DNA of 56,071 nucleotides from Euryarchaeota archaeon UBA171 (GCA_002497295.1 DANO01000021.1:1-56071); one strand, 5' to 3'; shown: positions 35,266 through 46,029, numbered from the stretch's first letter. Program-made: numbers and translations. Notes: generated by a model from the sequence alone, not told the origin.

Positions 35266-38200
35266 TGTGGGCCACCTCCATCGAGGGTTGCTTTCCACGC
35301 TTTTCGTAAGCTGCTCATCGATGTAGAGATTAATGTGGTATCTCCATTGGTTACTGAGATTGTATCGCCTTCTTCAACGACACCCAAGAAATAGCACGCA
35401 TGGTCCGTCATTGAATTTTCAAAGGCCTCACTATTTTCAGGTTTGACGCTTACGAGTATTCGGCCCAGAGATTCTCCAAACATGGCCCCCCATGGCTCTA
35501 TCTGATTGCAGTCAGACATGATTGGGGATACGTCTATTCGCGCTCCGGAATCTGAGCCGAAGCAGCACTCTGAAATCGCTACTGCTAATCCACCGTCACT
35601 ACAATCATGAGCACTTGCGACGAGTTCCTTTTGCATCGCTCCTGTTAGAGCTCTATACATCGCCAGATTTCGAGTCGTGTCTATTTCTGGTACGCGTCCG
35701 CCGATCCCAGACTGTCCTTGAGTCTCGTCTCTGAGCATGTATGCGATCTCACTGGCTCCGAGTTCTTGATGGGACTGTCCGCAGAGATATATCCTATCTC
35801 CGGGGACCTTGAAATCGCTCGATACGGCCTTTCGGACGTCCTGGTGATTTCCAATTAAGCTGAATAAGATCGTTGGGGGAATACTGATCTTTTCACCGTA
35901 TAGTTTAGCATCGTTCTTCATTGAGTCCTTTCCGCTTATGCATGGTAATTTGTAAGCTCGGCATACATCATCCAAAGCACGGTTTGCTCTGACTAATTGG
36001 GCCAATTTATACCGGCCATCAGGGGTCTTTTCTGATTCTACAGGATCGGGCCAACAGAAATTATCGAGACCAGCAATAAGATCGAGATCGACACCGACGC
36101 AAACTGCATTACGCAGGGCTTCATCGATGCTTGCAGCTGTCATTGCATATGCATCGATGTCAGAATATCTAGGAGTGATTCCATTCGATATCACCGCGCC
36201 TTGTGTTTCGCCTTGGATTGGGGCGATGACAGCAGCATCACCCGGGGCGTCGTGATTGACACCGCAGAACGGCTTAATTACCGATTGAGCAATGACTTCG
36301 TGATCGTATGAACGGACCCACCATTCTTTGCTAGCGACATTAGGTCTAGCTATGAGTCGCGCGAGTGCTTCCCCCATCTGTGAAACTTCTGGAAGTATCA
36401 TTTCCGCGTGTGTTGGTGGGGTCCACTCAGATACGAGTTCTAATTGGGGGCAGCCGTCATGCAGGAATGTGATGGGCAGATGAGCAACTACATCGTTTCC
36501 CATTCGGACGATGAACGCGCCTGAATCAGTAAATTTTCCAACAGCTGTCGCCTCGACCTCATGAAGCGCTGCGAGTGCTTCGAACAATTCGCAATCCTCT
36601 GGTTTGACGCCCACAGTCATTCTTTCTTGGGACTCCGAGACCAATATCTCCCATGGGCTTAACCCAGCCTGCTTGAGAGGCACTGCAGCGAGATCTAGGT
36701 CTGCTCCCCCTGTCAGTTCAGCCATCTCTCCGACTGAGCTTGAAAGGCCACCTGCACCGTTGTCGGTGATGACTTGTATCAATCCCTCATCTCTTGCCTC
36801 GATGATCATGTCAATCATTTTCTTCTGAGTAATCGGATCGCCGATTTGAACCGCTGAACTCGGGCTGTCTTCTGTTAACTCAAGGCTGGAGAAGGTAGCG
36901 CCGTGGATACCGTCGAAGCCTACTCTTCCACCGACCATGTAGACGATGTCCCCGGGAGTGGGGGTTTTGTCGTGTGATTCCCTTCCATCGGGAAGTAGTC
37001 GTGGCATTATGCCGACAGTGCCGCAATACACCAATGGCTTACCTAGGTATCTTTCATCGAAGATAATCGCCCCGTTTACCGTAGGTATTCCAGATTCATT
37101 TCCACCGGCCCTGACTCCCGCGTGGACCCCGCGGAATACTCTGGAAGGGTGAAATAATCCCTTGGGTATTTTTCCTGTGTAATCCGGGGGACCAAAGCAA
37201 AATACGTCTGTGTTTGCAATCGGTCTTGCACCCAATCCTGTGCCAAGGATGTCTCTATTGACTCCAACAATTCCAGTCATCGCCCCACCGAACGGATCTA
37301 AGGCGCTAGGTGAATTATGAGTCTCGGCTTTCATGCAGAGGCTCCAGTTTTCATTCCAAGCGATAACTCCAGAGTTATCATGAAAAATCGAAAGTAGCCA
37401 ATCGACTTCCTTCTGAATGTCCAGAGTAGGTTTCATGATGTGTGTCTTGAATAGAGAATCTATCGTGGCTGATTCGCCGGTTTCGGTGTCTTTGTGGTGT
37501 ATCTTAGCTGCGAATATCTTGTGTGAGCAGTGTTCGGACCATGTCTGTGCTAAGCACTCTAGTTCAGCATCGGTGGGTGCGTCTACAGGCAGTCCCATTT
37601 TCTCCCTTATTCGCTTTACATTGGGGTCTCTGTAATGTGATTGTATCGCCTTCATCTCTTGCAGATTTAGCGCTAACAACCCCCTCTCACTGATTTCAAC
37701 GAGTTCATCATCGCCCACCTCGAGATCAATGGATTCTGATTTGCGCTTGTTCTGGGCGGGAAGTACAGGGAACGGGATCAATTTCTCTATTCTTCTATCT
37801 GAATCTAAAATGGCGCATTGCTCGAGCATTTGATTGTGCAGTAGCGTAATTATCGGTTCAATGTCCGGAGTATTTTTCCCAAACCAGAAATGATATGATA
37901 TTGTTGAGGCAACATTTGTCTTTCTTCTGGGAAACAGTGTTCTGAGGCCATCTTCAGCAGCCATGGCTCTATTGTCGGTTACGCCGGGTTTGAAACCGAC
38001 TTGAATGGTGATATCCGAATAGCCGATTTCGGGGAGTAGTCCTGCTGCTATCGAGCCGTCGAGCGAGTGGTGTTCTATGATCGGATCTGAAAAGAGGTCT
38101 GTTGCTGCTATCTGTCTTTCTTCCTCAGTTAAATCGCCTTGAATGGTGTATCCCAAGCTGGTCCTGATGGTTTCCACATTGATTTCAATATCTTCTGGAA

Positions 38201-38288
38201 GTATTTTCTTCGTTGAAATGGCTCGACTGTCGATCAATCCGGAGCCGGTTCTCGGAAGTACATCCACGCGTGAAACGTTGTTGTTCAT
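35262..38288 (-). CDS. purL: FGAM synthase with two N-terminal PurS domains fused to PurL
   Basis: A 1008-residue protein. Two successive PurS-like modules lie at ~6-75 (VDVLPRTGSGLID, ending TDLFSDPIIE) and ~92-165 (ITIQVGFKPGVTDNRAMA, ending LLHNQMLEQ). The catalytic PurL part follows from ~190 with TWSEHCSHK and ETHNSPSALDPFGGA, and later the second AIR-synthase half. PurL converts FGAR, ATP and ammonia to FGAM. PurQ is a separate gene (4-base overlap). The double PurS mimics the PurS dimer that other bacteria and archaea supply separately. Several minus-strand purine genes share this stretch. Confidence 0.95.
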   Translation of the reverse strand: MNNNVSRVDVLPRTGSGLIDSRAISTKKILPEDIEINVETIRTSLGYTIQGDLTEEERQIAATDLFSDPIIEHHSLDGSIAAGLLPEIGYSDITIQVGFKPGVTDNRAMAAEDGLRTLFPRRKTNVASTISYHFWFGKNTPDIEPIITLLHNQMLEQCAILDSDRRIEKLIPFPVLPAQNKRKSESIDLEVGDDELVEISERGLLALNLQEMKAIQSHYRDPNVKRIREKMGLPVDAPTDAELECLAQTWSEHCSHKIFAAKIHHKDTETGESATIDSLFKTHIMKPTLDIQKEVDWLLSIFHDNSGVIAWNENWSLCMKAETHNSPSALDPFGGAMTGIVGVNRDILGTGLGARPIANTDVFCFGPPDYTGKIPKGLFHPSRVFRGVHAGVRAGGNESGIPTVNGAIIFDERYLGKPLVYCGTVGIMPRLLPDGRESHDKTPTPGDIVYMVGGRVGFDGIHGATFSSLELTEDSPSSAVQIGDPITQKKMIDMIIEARDEGLIQVITDNGAGGLSSSVGEMAELTGGADLDLAAVPLKQAGLSPWEILVSESQERMTVGVKPEDCELFEALAALHEVEATAVGKFTDSGAFIVRMGNDVVAHLPITFLHDGCPQLELVSEWTPPTHAEMILPEVSQMGEALARLIARPNVASKEWWVRSYDHEVIAQSVIKPFCGVNHDAPGDAAVIAPIQGETQGAVISNGITPRYSDIDAYAMTAASIDEALRNAVCVGVDLDLIAGLDNFCWPDPVESEKTPDGRYKLAQLVRANRALDDVCRAYKLPCISGKDSMKNDAKLYGEKISIPPTILFSLIGNHQDVRKAVSSDFKVPGDRIYLCGQSHQELGASEIAYMLRDETQGQSGIGGRVPEIDTTRNLAMYRALTGAMQKELVASAHDCSDGGLAVAISECCFGSDSGARIDVSPIMSDCNQIEPWGAMFGESLGRILVSVKPENSEAFENSMTDHACYFLGVVEEGDTISVTNGDTTLISTSMSSLRKAWKATLDGGGPQ

Positions 38289-38346
38289 TGATGATTCCCA
38301 GCTGAGGGTCAGGCGGGACGTCCATCAACGATGCGCATGAGTTGCA

Positions 38347-40011
<1,665 letters not shown>

Positions 40012-40030
40012 TCATTTCAACTCCTTTTGT

Positions 40031-40303
40031 TCAGAGGTCCAGTACCTTAGCCTGGAGATCTTCGGATTTTATCAACATGTATTCTATCCCAAGCCATTCC
40101 ACCTTTGTACCGCTATACTGGCGGTAGATGACTCGATCACCGATGCTGAGACCCTCGACATCCGGCCCTGTAGCCACCACCTTTCCAACATTCATCTTCT
40201 CACGGGCTTCCTCAGGGAGTAAGAGTCCCGACTCGGTCTTCTCTGGTGCGTTTTCCATCTCTAGGAGGACCATTTCCCCCATTGGCTCTATTCCGACAGA
40301 CAT
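40031..40303 (-). CDS. groS: Co-chaperonin GroES
   Basis: A 90-residue protein of normal GroES size. The mobile loop (EKTESGLLLPEEAREK) and core strands (VGKVVATGPD, GDRVIYRQYSGTKVE, EYMLIKSEDL) are clear. It caps the GroEL ring during ATP-driven folding. It precedes groL on the same strand by 19 bases, and an AT-rich TATA candidate lies at 40349-40358. Confidence 0.96.
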   Translation of the reverse strand: MSVGIEPMGEMVLLEMENAPEKTESGLLLPEEAREKMNVGKVVATGPDVEGLSIGDRVIYRQYSGTKVEWLGIEYMLIKSEDLQAKVLDL

Positions 40304-40348
40304 TTAATCAACTCTGGGCTATACAACCCATGGTTGACTAATTGGGGT

Positions 40349-40358
40349 CTAATTTAAA
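40349..40358 (-). promoter_or_regulatory. TATA-box candidate for groES-groEL
   Basis: On the minus strand this reads TTTAAATTAG, about 46-55 bases upstream of the groES ATG, giving a short leader. It is the only AT-rich element in this intergenic space. Confidence 0.45.
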
Positions 40359-40415
40359 CGTGTTCCAATACAATTCTCGGGAACCTTGAGGTACTGACCA
40401 TCAGAGGACGTTAGG

Positions 40416-41171
40416 ATGAGTGCTGGTTATGCATGTCTATCCGTCGATGAAATTCGTTTATCGATGGAAGAGAAGGGGACTCGTGTGATACTTGCAGCGG
40501 ACCTCTTCACAATCTCTGAAATTTCGCATATCCTCAATGAAGTTGGGCGTCACATCTGCATGTTGAAGACTCACGTTGATGGGATACACGACTTTGATCT
40601 AGATAGGTGGATGGATGAAGTGGTCCGGCCGGCTAGGAAAATGGGCATTCTTTTGTTTGAGGATAGGAAGTTCGCTGACATAGGTCACGTGTCAAAAATC
40701 CAGATGCTCGGACATCAAAGAATAGCTGATTGGGCTGATGTGGTGACCGCGCATAGAATATCTGGGCCTGATATCGTAGAGGGTATTCACGATGCTTGGA
40801 GGGAATGTGGTAGGAGGGGTTCGGTTGCTGTTTTGGCGCAAATGTCCAGTTCAGGCAATCTATTGGATGAAGAGTACTGCAGGAAGGTCGTGGACTCATG
40901 CCGTGGAATGGATGGTGTCTGTGGTTTCATAGGGAATGGGAGCAATCCGAGCAATATTTCCGAATTACGAAGTTTGGTGGGGAGCGATAAGATGATTCTG
41001 ACACCAGGCATCAATCTGAATTCAGGAGAGGCGCGTATGGGCCAGAGATATGGGCACCCCAGAGAGGCGATTGCGGCTGGTTCCGATGCAGTGATTGTGG
41101 GGTCGGGCATCATCAGAAACGCCGAGCCCTTGGCTGCTGCTAAGAAATATGCTGAGGAGACCTCCGCATGA
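40416..41171 (+). CDS. pyrF: Orotidine 5'-phosphate decarboxylase, eukaryote-like type
   Basis: A 251-residue barrel enzyme making UMP from OMP. The catalytic tetrad is Lys51 (MLKTHVDG), Asp83, Lys85 and Asp88 (LFEDRKFADIG). Further segments are IADWADVVTAH, ending LTPGINL and AGSDAVIVGSGI. These match the URA3/UMPS form of fungi and animals, whereas archaeal PyrF normally reads DxKxADIPNT. The type suggests a transfer or an ancient shared version. The stop overlaps the next gene start (ATGA). Confidence 0.93.
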   Translation: MSAGYACLSVDEIRLSMEEKGTRVILAADLFTISEISHILNEVGRHICMLKTHVDGIHDFDLDRWMDEVVRPARKMGILLFEDRKFADIGHVSKIQMLGHQRIADWADVVTAHRISGPDIVEGIHDAWRECGRRGSVAVLAQMSSSGNLLDEEYCRKVVDSCRGMDGVCGFIGNGSNPSNISELRSLVGSDKMILTPGINLNSGEARMGQRYGHPREAIAAGSDAVIVGSGIIRNAEPLAAAKKYAEETSA

Positions 41172-41389
41172 AATCCATGCTCACAGATATGTCAGCTGTT
41201 CTAGTTCTCTTCCTGATAGTTTTCCTTATTCTCAGGGAGATCGTGTTCAGGTGGCGTATTCGATTGAGAGTGTTGATGAGAGATGCTGAACTTCTGAACG
41301 ACTCGCGGGTCAAGGTGATTGAAATCGTTCAGGCGCCTGAGGGTAGCATGGCTGTAGACGCGATAAGGATGATTGCTGTAGAAGACTGA
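41168..41389 (+). CDS. Small single-helix membrane protein
   Basis: A 73-residue protein with one strong membrane helix near residues 8-27 (AVLVLFLIVFLILREIVF) followed by a basic, then polar C-terminus. Its ATG overlaps the pyrF stop by 4 bases, indicating translational coupling and a real gene. No family or function can be named. It converges on the receiver-like gene with an 8-base gap. Confidence 0.7.
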   Translation: MKSMLTDMSAVLVLFLIVFLILREIVFRWRIRLRVLMRDAELLNDSRVKVIEIVQAPEGSMAVDAIRMIAVED

Positions 41390-41397
41390 TCTCATTA

Positions 41398-41997
41398 TCA
41401 AATAGGGATGTATCCAGCGTATATCGCCCCAGCGACAGACGCTCCGATAGTGATGATCAGCAGTGTGAAACGGATGATCCAACGTCCCTTTTTCCTCGGT
41501 TTTTCTGCTGGTGCGAGCGAGGCAGGGTTGACCGGCATTGGGGGCGGCATCGCCGGGGGCTCCAGTGATGGGGGTGGTGGTTCTGGCAGCGGTGGTTGGA
41601 AATTTGCCAGGCCCGGAGCAGGAGGTATTACCCCCATTATCTTGGGCCACGCAGTTTCGACATCTGAGGCGATGATAGGGGTGATCAAGGTAGCCAGAGC
41701 ACCGATTGAGATGGATGTTTTATTTGCTACCTCTGCCCTATTTTTAGGAGTGATTATGACTATTCTTCCTTGGTTGTCATCAGCCCTTATCTGAAGAGCG
41801 GTATCATGTCCATCATTTGGTGGCAAGTCTATTCCCAAGAACACAACCCTCGGGCGTATCGCTCTGTATATGGAGACGGCGTCCTCGCTGCTTGATGTGG
41901 ACTCAGTGGTCCATCCCCTTTGTTTCAGGATCATTTTCAAACGGCCCGTGGTTATTGGGTCTCTTAGTGCGATCAATGCACATGGTGTATCGCTCAT
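41398..41997 (-). CDS. Degenerate receiver-domain protein with C-terminal membrane anchor
   Basis: A 199-residue protein. Residues 1-115 follow the response-regulator fold (ALIALRD, RVVFLGIDLP, RIVIITP, ISIGALATLITP), but the phospho-acceptor Asp position holds Gly55 and the conserved Lys position appears to be Thr106, so phosphorylation is unlikely. A proline-rich linker (~125-165) leads to a single C-terminal membrane helix (~175-199), making it tail-anchored. The ATG shares one base with the ftsY stop. It may be a pseudo-receiver acting as a binding module near the membrane targeting apparatus; that is inference. Confidence 0.75.
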   Translation of the reverse strand: MSDTPCALIALRDPITTGRLKMILKQRGWTTESTSSSEDAVSIYRAIRPRVVFLGIDLPPNDGHDTALQIRADDNQGRIVIITPKNRAEVANKTSISIGALATLITPIIASDVETAWPKIMGVIPPAPGLANFQPPLPEPPPPSLEPPAMPPPMPVNPASLAPAEKPRKKGRWIIRFTLLIITIGASVAGAIYAGYIPI

Positions 41998-43247
41998 CAG
42001 GCATCAACTCCAAAGATACTGAATACAGAGGGGTCGATGTCCTCAGAAAGTAATTTTGATAGAAAGTGCACTGGTTCGAAATCTATCAGATCTTGGTACT
42101 CCTGGCCGGAGCCGGCTAGTACGATCGGCCTATTCGTAGCATGGGCGATTGAAAGGGCTGCGCCGCCTCTTGCATCTGTATCTAACTTAGTCAAAACAGC
42201 ACCGTCGAAATGTAATATTGATTGAAATTTTGTTGCTTGCTCAACAGCATCGTTTCCTGCCAACGCATCGCCCACGAACAGAACAATATGCGGGGATGCT
42301 ACTCTGTGGACCTTCTTCAGCTCCTGCATTAGATTGGTTTTATTCTGCATTCGGCCCGCAGTATCGATCACGACCACGTCATCGCCTCTCGCTTTGGCAC
42401 TGTCTATTGCGTCTCTAGCCACTGCGGCGGAATCTCCTCCTCTCTGACTTTTGACACAACGTGCGCCGATTCGTTCGGCGTGATCGCTCAACTGGTCTAT
42501 TGCGCCCGCACGGAATGTATCTGCTGCTCCTAAAACTACGGATAGGCCTCGTTGGATTAATCTGTAGGATATCTTTGCTGCCGTGGTTGTCTTGCCAGTT
42601 CCATTTACACCAACGAGCATTATGACTACTGGCGGATCCTCGGCGAGTAGTGTTTCGATGGTCTGGTCGAAGTCCCAATATGAAACTCTCAACAGCGAAT
42701 CCAACGCAGAAACAAGCGTTGCGTCTAGGAGATTTCCTACGTCTCCTTTCTTGGGGAGGGGTGCGCCTATGAGTTTCGATCTCATCTCAGCAAGCACTGC
42801 GTCAACAGCGATGTGTCCCATATCCGCTTCGAGCAAGGTGGTCTCGAGTTCTGACATTATTTCTTCAAAGACAGGTGTTTCTGATATCCTTCTTCGAGAA
42901 GGCTGGTTCACTATTTTATTGAGATCGATAGAAAGACCCTGTGATGGTTTTGGAACCAATTTAGACGTCTTGATTTCTGGAGCGTATTTCACAGGAGCCT
43001 TGATTGTCTTCGAGGTTCGCTCTTTGAGTCGTCTCGCTCGTTTATCAGAAGGGGTTTCAATCGAGCCCAGAGATTCATCGGATTCCCATTCGCTTTCACC
43101 ACCACGATTGTCTTGATTCTGCGGGTGGGGGGATTCCAATGACTCATCGATGATACGATTTTCTGGCTCTTCGTGTTGATCCCCGGCTAGGAGATCTGGA
43201 TTCTCAATCCTTTTGGTGTTGCGCCTAAACCGACTTAGGAAGCCCAT
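41997..43247 (-). CDS. ftsY: Signal recognition particle receptor FtsY
   Basis: A 416-residue SRP-type GTPase. A charged N-terminal region (~1-125) precedes the NG domain, with G1 GVNGTGKTT (213-221), DTFRAGA (243-249), G3 DTAGRM (295-300) and G4 TKLD (353-356). It docks ribosome-bound SRP at the membrane. It follows prefoldin alpha by 9 bases, a neighbourhood (L18Ae, pfdA, ftsY) common in archaea, here with L18Ae in divergent orientation. Confidence 0.97.
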   Translation of the reverse strand: MGFLSRFRRNTKRIENPDLLAGDQHEEPENRIIDESLESPHPQNQDNRGGESEWESDESLGSIETPSDKRARRLKERTSKTIKAPVKYAPEIKTSKLVPKPSQGLSIDLNKIVNQPSRRRISETPVFEEIMSELETTLLEADMGHIAVDAVLAEMRSKLIGAPLPKKGDVGNLLDATLVSALDSLLRVSYWDFDQTIETLLAEDPPVVIMLVGVNGTGKTTTAAKISYRLIQRGLSVVLGAADTFRAGAIDQLSDHAERIGARCVKSQRGGDSAAVARDAIDSAKARGDDVVVIDTAGRMQNKTNLMQELKKVHRVASPHIVLFVGDALAGNDAVEQATKFQSILHFDGAVLTKLDTDARGGAALSIAHATNRPIVLAGSGQEYQDLIDFEPVHFLSKLLSEDIDPSVFSIFGVDA

Positions 43248-43256
43248 ATATTCACC

Positions 43257-43769
43257 TCAGTCGTCGAGCGTTAGCTCTGTTCCTCTCTTACGTCTTGGAG
43301 TTCGCTTCTTTGGTTGGTTCTGTGGTGGTTCTTGATCCGGTGATTCTGTTGGCGTTTCCAAATTAGTGTCCGATTGATGTTTTTCGATTTGGGTGGTGAG
43401 TTCTAGAATTGTGGATTCGATTGCTCTCGATTCTTCGACCATGTTTTCGATCAAATTTGTTAGCTCTGTATTCCTCTGATTCAGCATTTCAATAGCCTTG
43501 TCGTGAGTTGTTTCTATTTGGACTCCTGAGCCAATATCTATGATGGGGAGGGCTCCTTTTTCGATTGTCACTGGAATCTGAACGCCGCTTCCGAGAGGTA
43601 TGAGCGTGCGTTTGTTGGGTTGCGACGCAGCTGCTTCGAGCGTTCCCTGAGCCCTGGTTTGTTCATCCAGTAGTGCTGAAAGCCTCTCTAGTTGGGCTCT
43701 AAGGGCCTCCTGTCTGGAGTGATTGGCTTCGATGAGGCGCGAGATTCGCCTTGCTTCATCTGGTTCCAT
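43257..43769 (-). CDS. pfdA: Prefoldin alpha subunit
   Basis: A 170-residue coiled-coil chaperone subunit. Two long helices flank the beta segment LIPLGSGVQIPV and the second strand pair (IIDIGSGVQIET) typical of prefoldin alpha. A C-terminal basic, proline-rich tail of ~40 residues extends past the usual ~140. Prefoldin hands unfolded proteins to chaperonins. In this genome it coexists with group I GroEL. Confidence 0.93.
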   Translation of the reverse strand: MEPDEARRISRLIEANHSRQEALRAQLERLSALLDEQTRAQGTLEAAASQPNKRTLIPLGSGVQIPVTIEKGALPIIDIGSGVQIETTHDKAIEMLNQRNTELTNLIENMVEESRAIESTILELTTQIEKHQSDTNLETPTESPDQEPPQNQPKKRTPRRKRGTELTLDD

Positions 43770-43888
43770 GGGTGCCTGTTGCAGGGCATCTATTCTAAAC
43801 GATGGGGGTATTAGATGGAAAGATGGTTTGTTGTAGAGTGGTTCGAAGCATCCGTGCGGATTAAATCAGGTTCCCTCGACGGGCGGTC

Positions 43889-44116
43889 ATGGTCAAGGCG
43901 TTTAGAGCGGTTGGGACGTTTCGAAGCGGTGTGAAAAATCAGCCTTTTACTATGGATTTGGTAGCTGATGATGAGAGTGGTGCTATGGAGTACGTATACT
44001 CCAACTTCGGCAGCCGACACGGTGTGAAAAGAAGGTTCGTGGTGGTTTCATCGATGAATGAGATCGATCCTTCCGAATCAACAGATCCTCGAGTTATTTC
44101 TGCTTTTAGAGAATGA
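43889..44116 (+). CDS. rpl18a: Ribosomal protein L18Ae (LX)
   Basis: A 75-residue protein of the archaeal L18Ae/LX family (FRAVGTFRSG, FTMDLVADDESGAMEYVYSNFGS). It is a small large-subunit protein shared with eukaryotes. It begins 119 bases from the divergent pfdA start. Confidence 0.93.
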   Translation: MVKAFRAVGTFRSGVKNQPFTMDLVADDESGAMEYVYSNFGSRHGVKRRFVVVSSMNEIDPSESTDPRVISAFRE

Positions 44117-44201
44117 TAGTTTCCAACTCATTCTGTCACAATGGTGATACGGTCGGGCTTTGAGGGACAGTCATGCTACATATCGAAGATAAGGATGAGT
44201 C

Positions 44202-44993
44202 ATGATTGGCATCGAACCTTCAAACTCTGATCTTGCAGTGGATGTGGTAATCCCTACTTTCAATCGAAAAGATGCATTAGATAGGTGTCTCTCGGCGTTG
44301 CAGTCTCAAACCGTGCCTCCGAGATCGATAACTATCATCGATGATTCAGAGGAAGATCTGGGTCCTGCCATCTCTCGCAACAAGGGTTGGCGAAAGGGTT
44401 CCGCTGAAATTGTGGCTTTCACAGATGACGACTGTGTTCCCATGGACAATTGGATCGAAAAAATCCTATTGAACTTTGAAGAAAGTTCTGTTCATGTTAT
44501 CGAAGGTAGCGTAACGACAGAGATTGATGGTAAATTGTCAAACATGGATCCTCACCCAAAGGACCGGTGGAATCGTTTCAAAACTGCGAATATGGCTTAT
44601 CGAAGAGTCGTGCTGGAATATTTAGATGGCTTCGATGAAAGATACTACATTCATAGAGAAGACACAGATTTAGCCTGGAGGGCTATCGAGTCTGGATACA
44701 ATGTAAAATGGGCTCCAGACTGTATCGTGCACCATCCTGATCGAGCTGGTATAGAAAGAGACAGGGCTAGAAGTGAATTACTTCTCTACCGTCTTGACAG
44801 GAAGAAGTATCATGAGATAGCAGCTGGAATGATTTCTATCAAGAAAATCTTGAATGGGGATTGGGCGAAAAAAAGATTCTTATTGCGAACATATGAGGAC
44901 ACTCATGTCTCGCCGTTGACCCGTTATGAGTCAATGCGGCTCTGGTCTTTATCACTATTTTTAGCGGTTATGAGAAAGCTAGGGTTGAGGTGA
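44202..44993 (+). CDS. Family 2 glycosyltransferase
   Basis: A 263-residue GT-A enzyme. The nucleotide-sugar site is VVIPTFNRKDALDRC at the N-terminus, with the metal motif TDDDCVP and the catalytic acidic region HREDTDLAWRA. Typical donors are UDP- or GDP-sugars; the acceptor is unknown. It opens a cluster of surface-polymer genes; the sulfotransferase remnant begins right after it. Confidence 0.93.
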   Translation: MIGIEPSNSDLAVDVVIPTFNRKDALDRCLSALQSQTVPPRSITIIDDSEEDLGPAISRNKGWRKGSAEIVAFTDDDCVPMDNWIEKILLNFEESSVHVIEGSVTTEIDGKLSNMDPHPKDRWNRFKTANMAYRRVVLEYLDGFDERYYIHREDTDLAWRAIESGYNVKWAPDCIVHHPDRAGIERDRARSELLLYRLDRKKYHEIAAGMISIKKILNGDWAKKRFLLRTYEDTHVSPLTRYESMRLWSLSLFLAVMRKLGLR

Positions 44994-44997
44994 TAAT

Positions 44998-45156
44998 TTG
45001 GTTGTCTCCCATCGCAATCAGTTCATATTCATCAAGACTAGAAAAACTGCTGGCACCAGTATTGAGATTGGAAAATCATTAGGGTCGAACAGGCCAGTGA
45101 ACAGAAAAAAGGTGAGATCACTGTATGAGATTATTGAGCCCTGTCAATTCCTCTAA
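44998..45156 (+). pseudogene. Sulfotransferase N-terminal remnant
   Basis: A 52-codon frame from TTG 44998 to TAA 45154. It begins with the sulfotransferase PAPS-loop signature FIFIKTRKTAGTSIE, the hallmark of a 5'-phosphosulfate site, and then stops at once, so it holds only the first ~40 residues of a ~280-residue enzyme. A GAGGTGAT stretch precedes the TTG. It overlaps the 3' end of the convergent full-length sulfotransferase by 39 bases. It is probably the leftover of a lost gene. Confidence 0.65.
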
Positions 45157-45987
45157 GAGATACTGGTCTTCCACAAGACTCTGCTTCGCCATATCTCTCT
45201 CACTATCCGTGATGATCCTGCCACCCGATGTCCTGGTTGACAAAAACTTAGTCTTGTAAATGTTAATGCCCCGTCTTTGCAATTGGCTCGCAATTCTTTC
45301 TCTGAGTACTCGAGGAGTCGCCTTTGCGGAATTTCGTATACATTTGCCGAGGAAATTGATCGTCCTTCTTTGACTTGCAAGATTGTGGCCCTTTACTAAA
45401 TCTAGATTAAATCGGTATTCACTTACCCCAATATGATTGCAAATATCCTTCAAAACTTGATGTGGGAGATTGCGCATGACTTTTGTTTCAATGATCAAAA
45501 AAGAATCGATTGGGAAAAAGGTTAACCAATTTTTTAGAGACTCACCATACAAGGAATCACATCTTAATCTAGGGTCAGCCCAAGCTGTAGAGAATTCGCT
45601 CCAATCCACACCGGCCTTCTTGTCATCACTGTAGTCAAGAGCATGATTCCATTGAGAGACTGCTCTCTCTATGGGGTCTCTCAGGGAGACGATAAATTTC
45701 GCATCCGGCCAAATTTTGTTTATTCTTGAGGGCGCTGTTGGACAAGAAAAAGCATGGACAGAACAATCTACTTTTACACCCTCCCCTTGAAAGAAATCAC
45801 CGTATTCCGATAGATCCAGACTCGAGTCGTCTCTCACAAAAGTTCCCTTGTGTGTGGCTACAATATCCGGCTCTTTTGGGTTCGATATGCATATCTCAGG
45901 ATGTTGCGATAGAACGTCAGCAAGCCAACTTGTCCCACATTTCGGTGCTCCCAGTAAGAATGATCCAATTATTGGAACGTCCTTCAT
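45118..45987 (-). CDS. Sulfotransferase
   Basis: A 289-residue enzyme transferring sulfate from PAPS. The 5'-phosphosulfate loop is GAPKCGTSW (13-21) and the 3'-phosphate motif SLRDPIERAVSQW (Arg103, Ser111). These match the Golgi/bacterial carbohydrate sulfotransferase branch. Likely substrate is a surface glycan made by the neighbouring cluster; that is inference. The gene converges on the remnant of a second sulfotransferase. Confidence 0.93.
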   Translation of the reverse strand: MKDVPIIGSFLLGAPKCGTSWLADVLSQHPEICISNPKEPDIVATHKGTFVRDDSSLDLSEYGDFFQGEGVKVDCSVHAFSCPTAPSRINKIWPDAKFIVSLRDPIERAVSQWNHALDYSDDKKAGVDWSEFSTAWADPRLRCDSLYGESLKNWLTFFPIDSFLIIETKVMRNLPHQVLKDICNHIGVSEYRFNLDLVKGHNLASQRRTINFLGKCIRNSAKATPRVLRERIASQLQRRGINIYKTKFLSTRTSGGRIITDSERDMAKQSLVEDQYLLEELTGLNNLIQ

Positions 45988-46029
45988 ATCGAAACCCTTT
46001 GAATCGAACCTTTGCTGGCACTCAAATCT

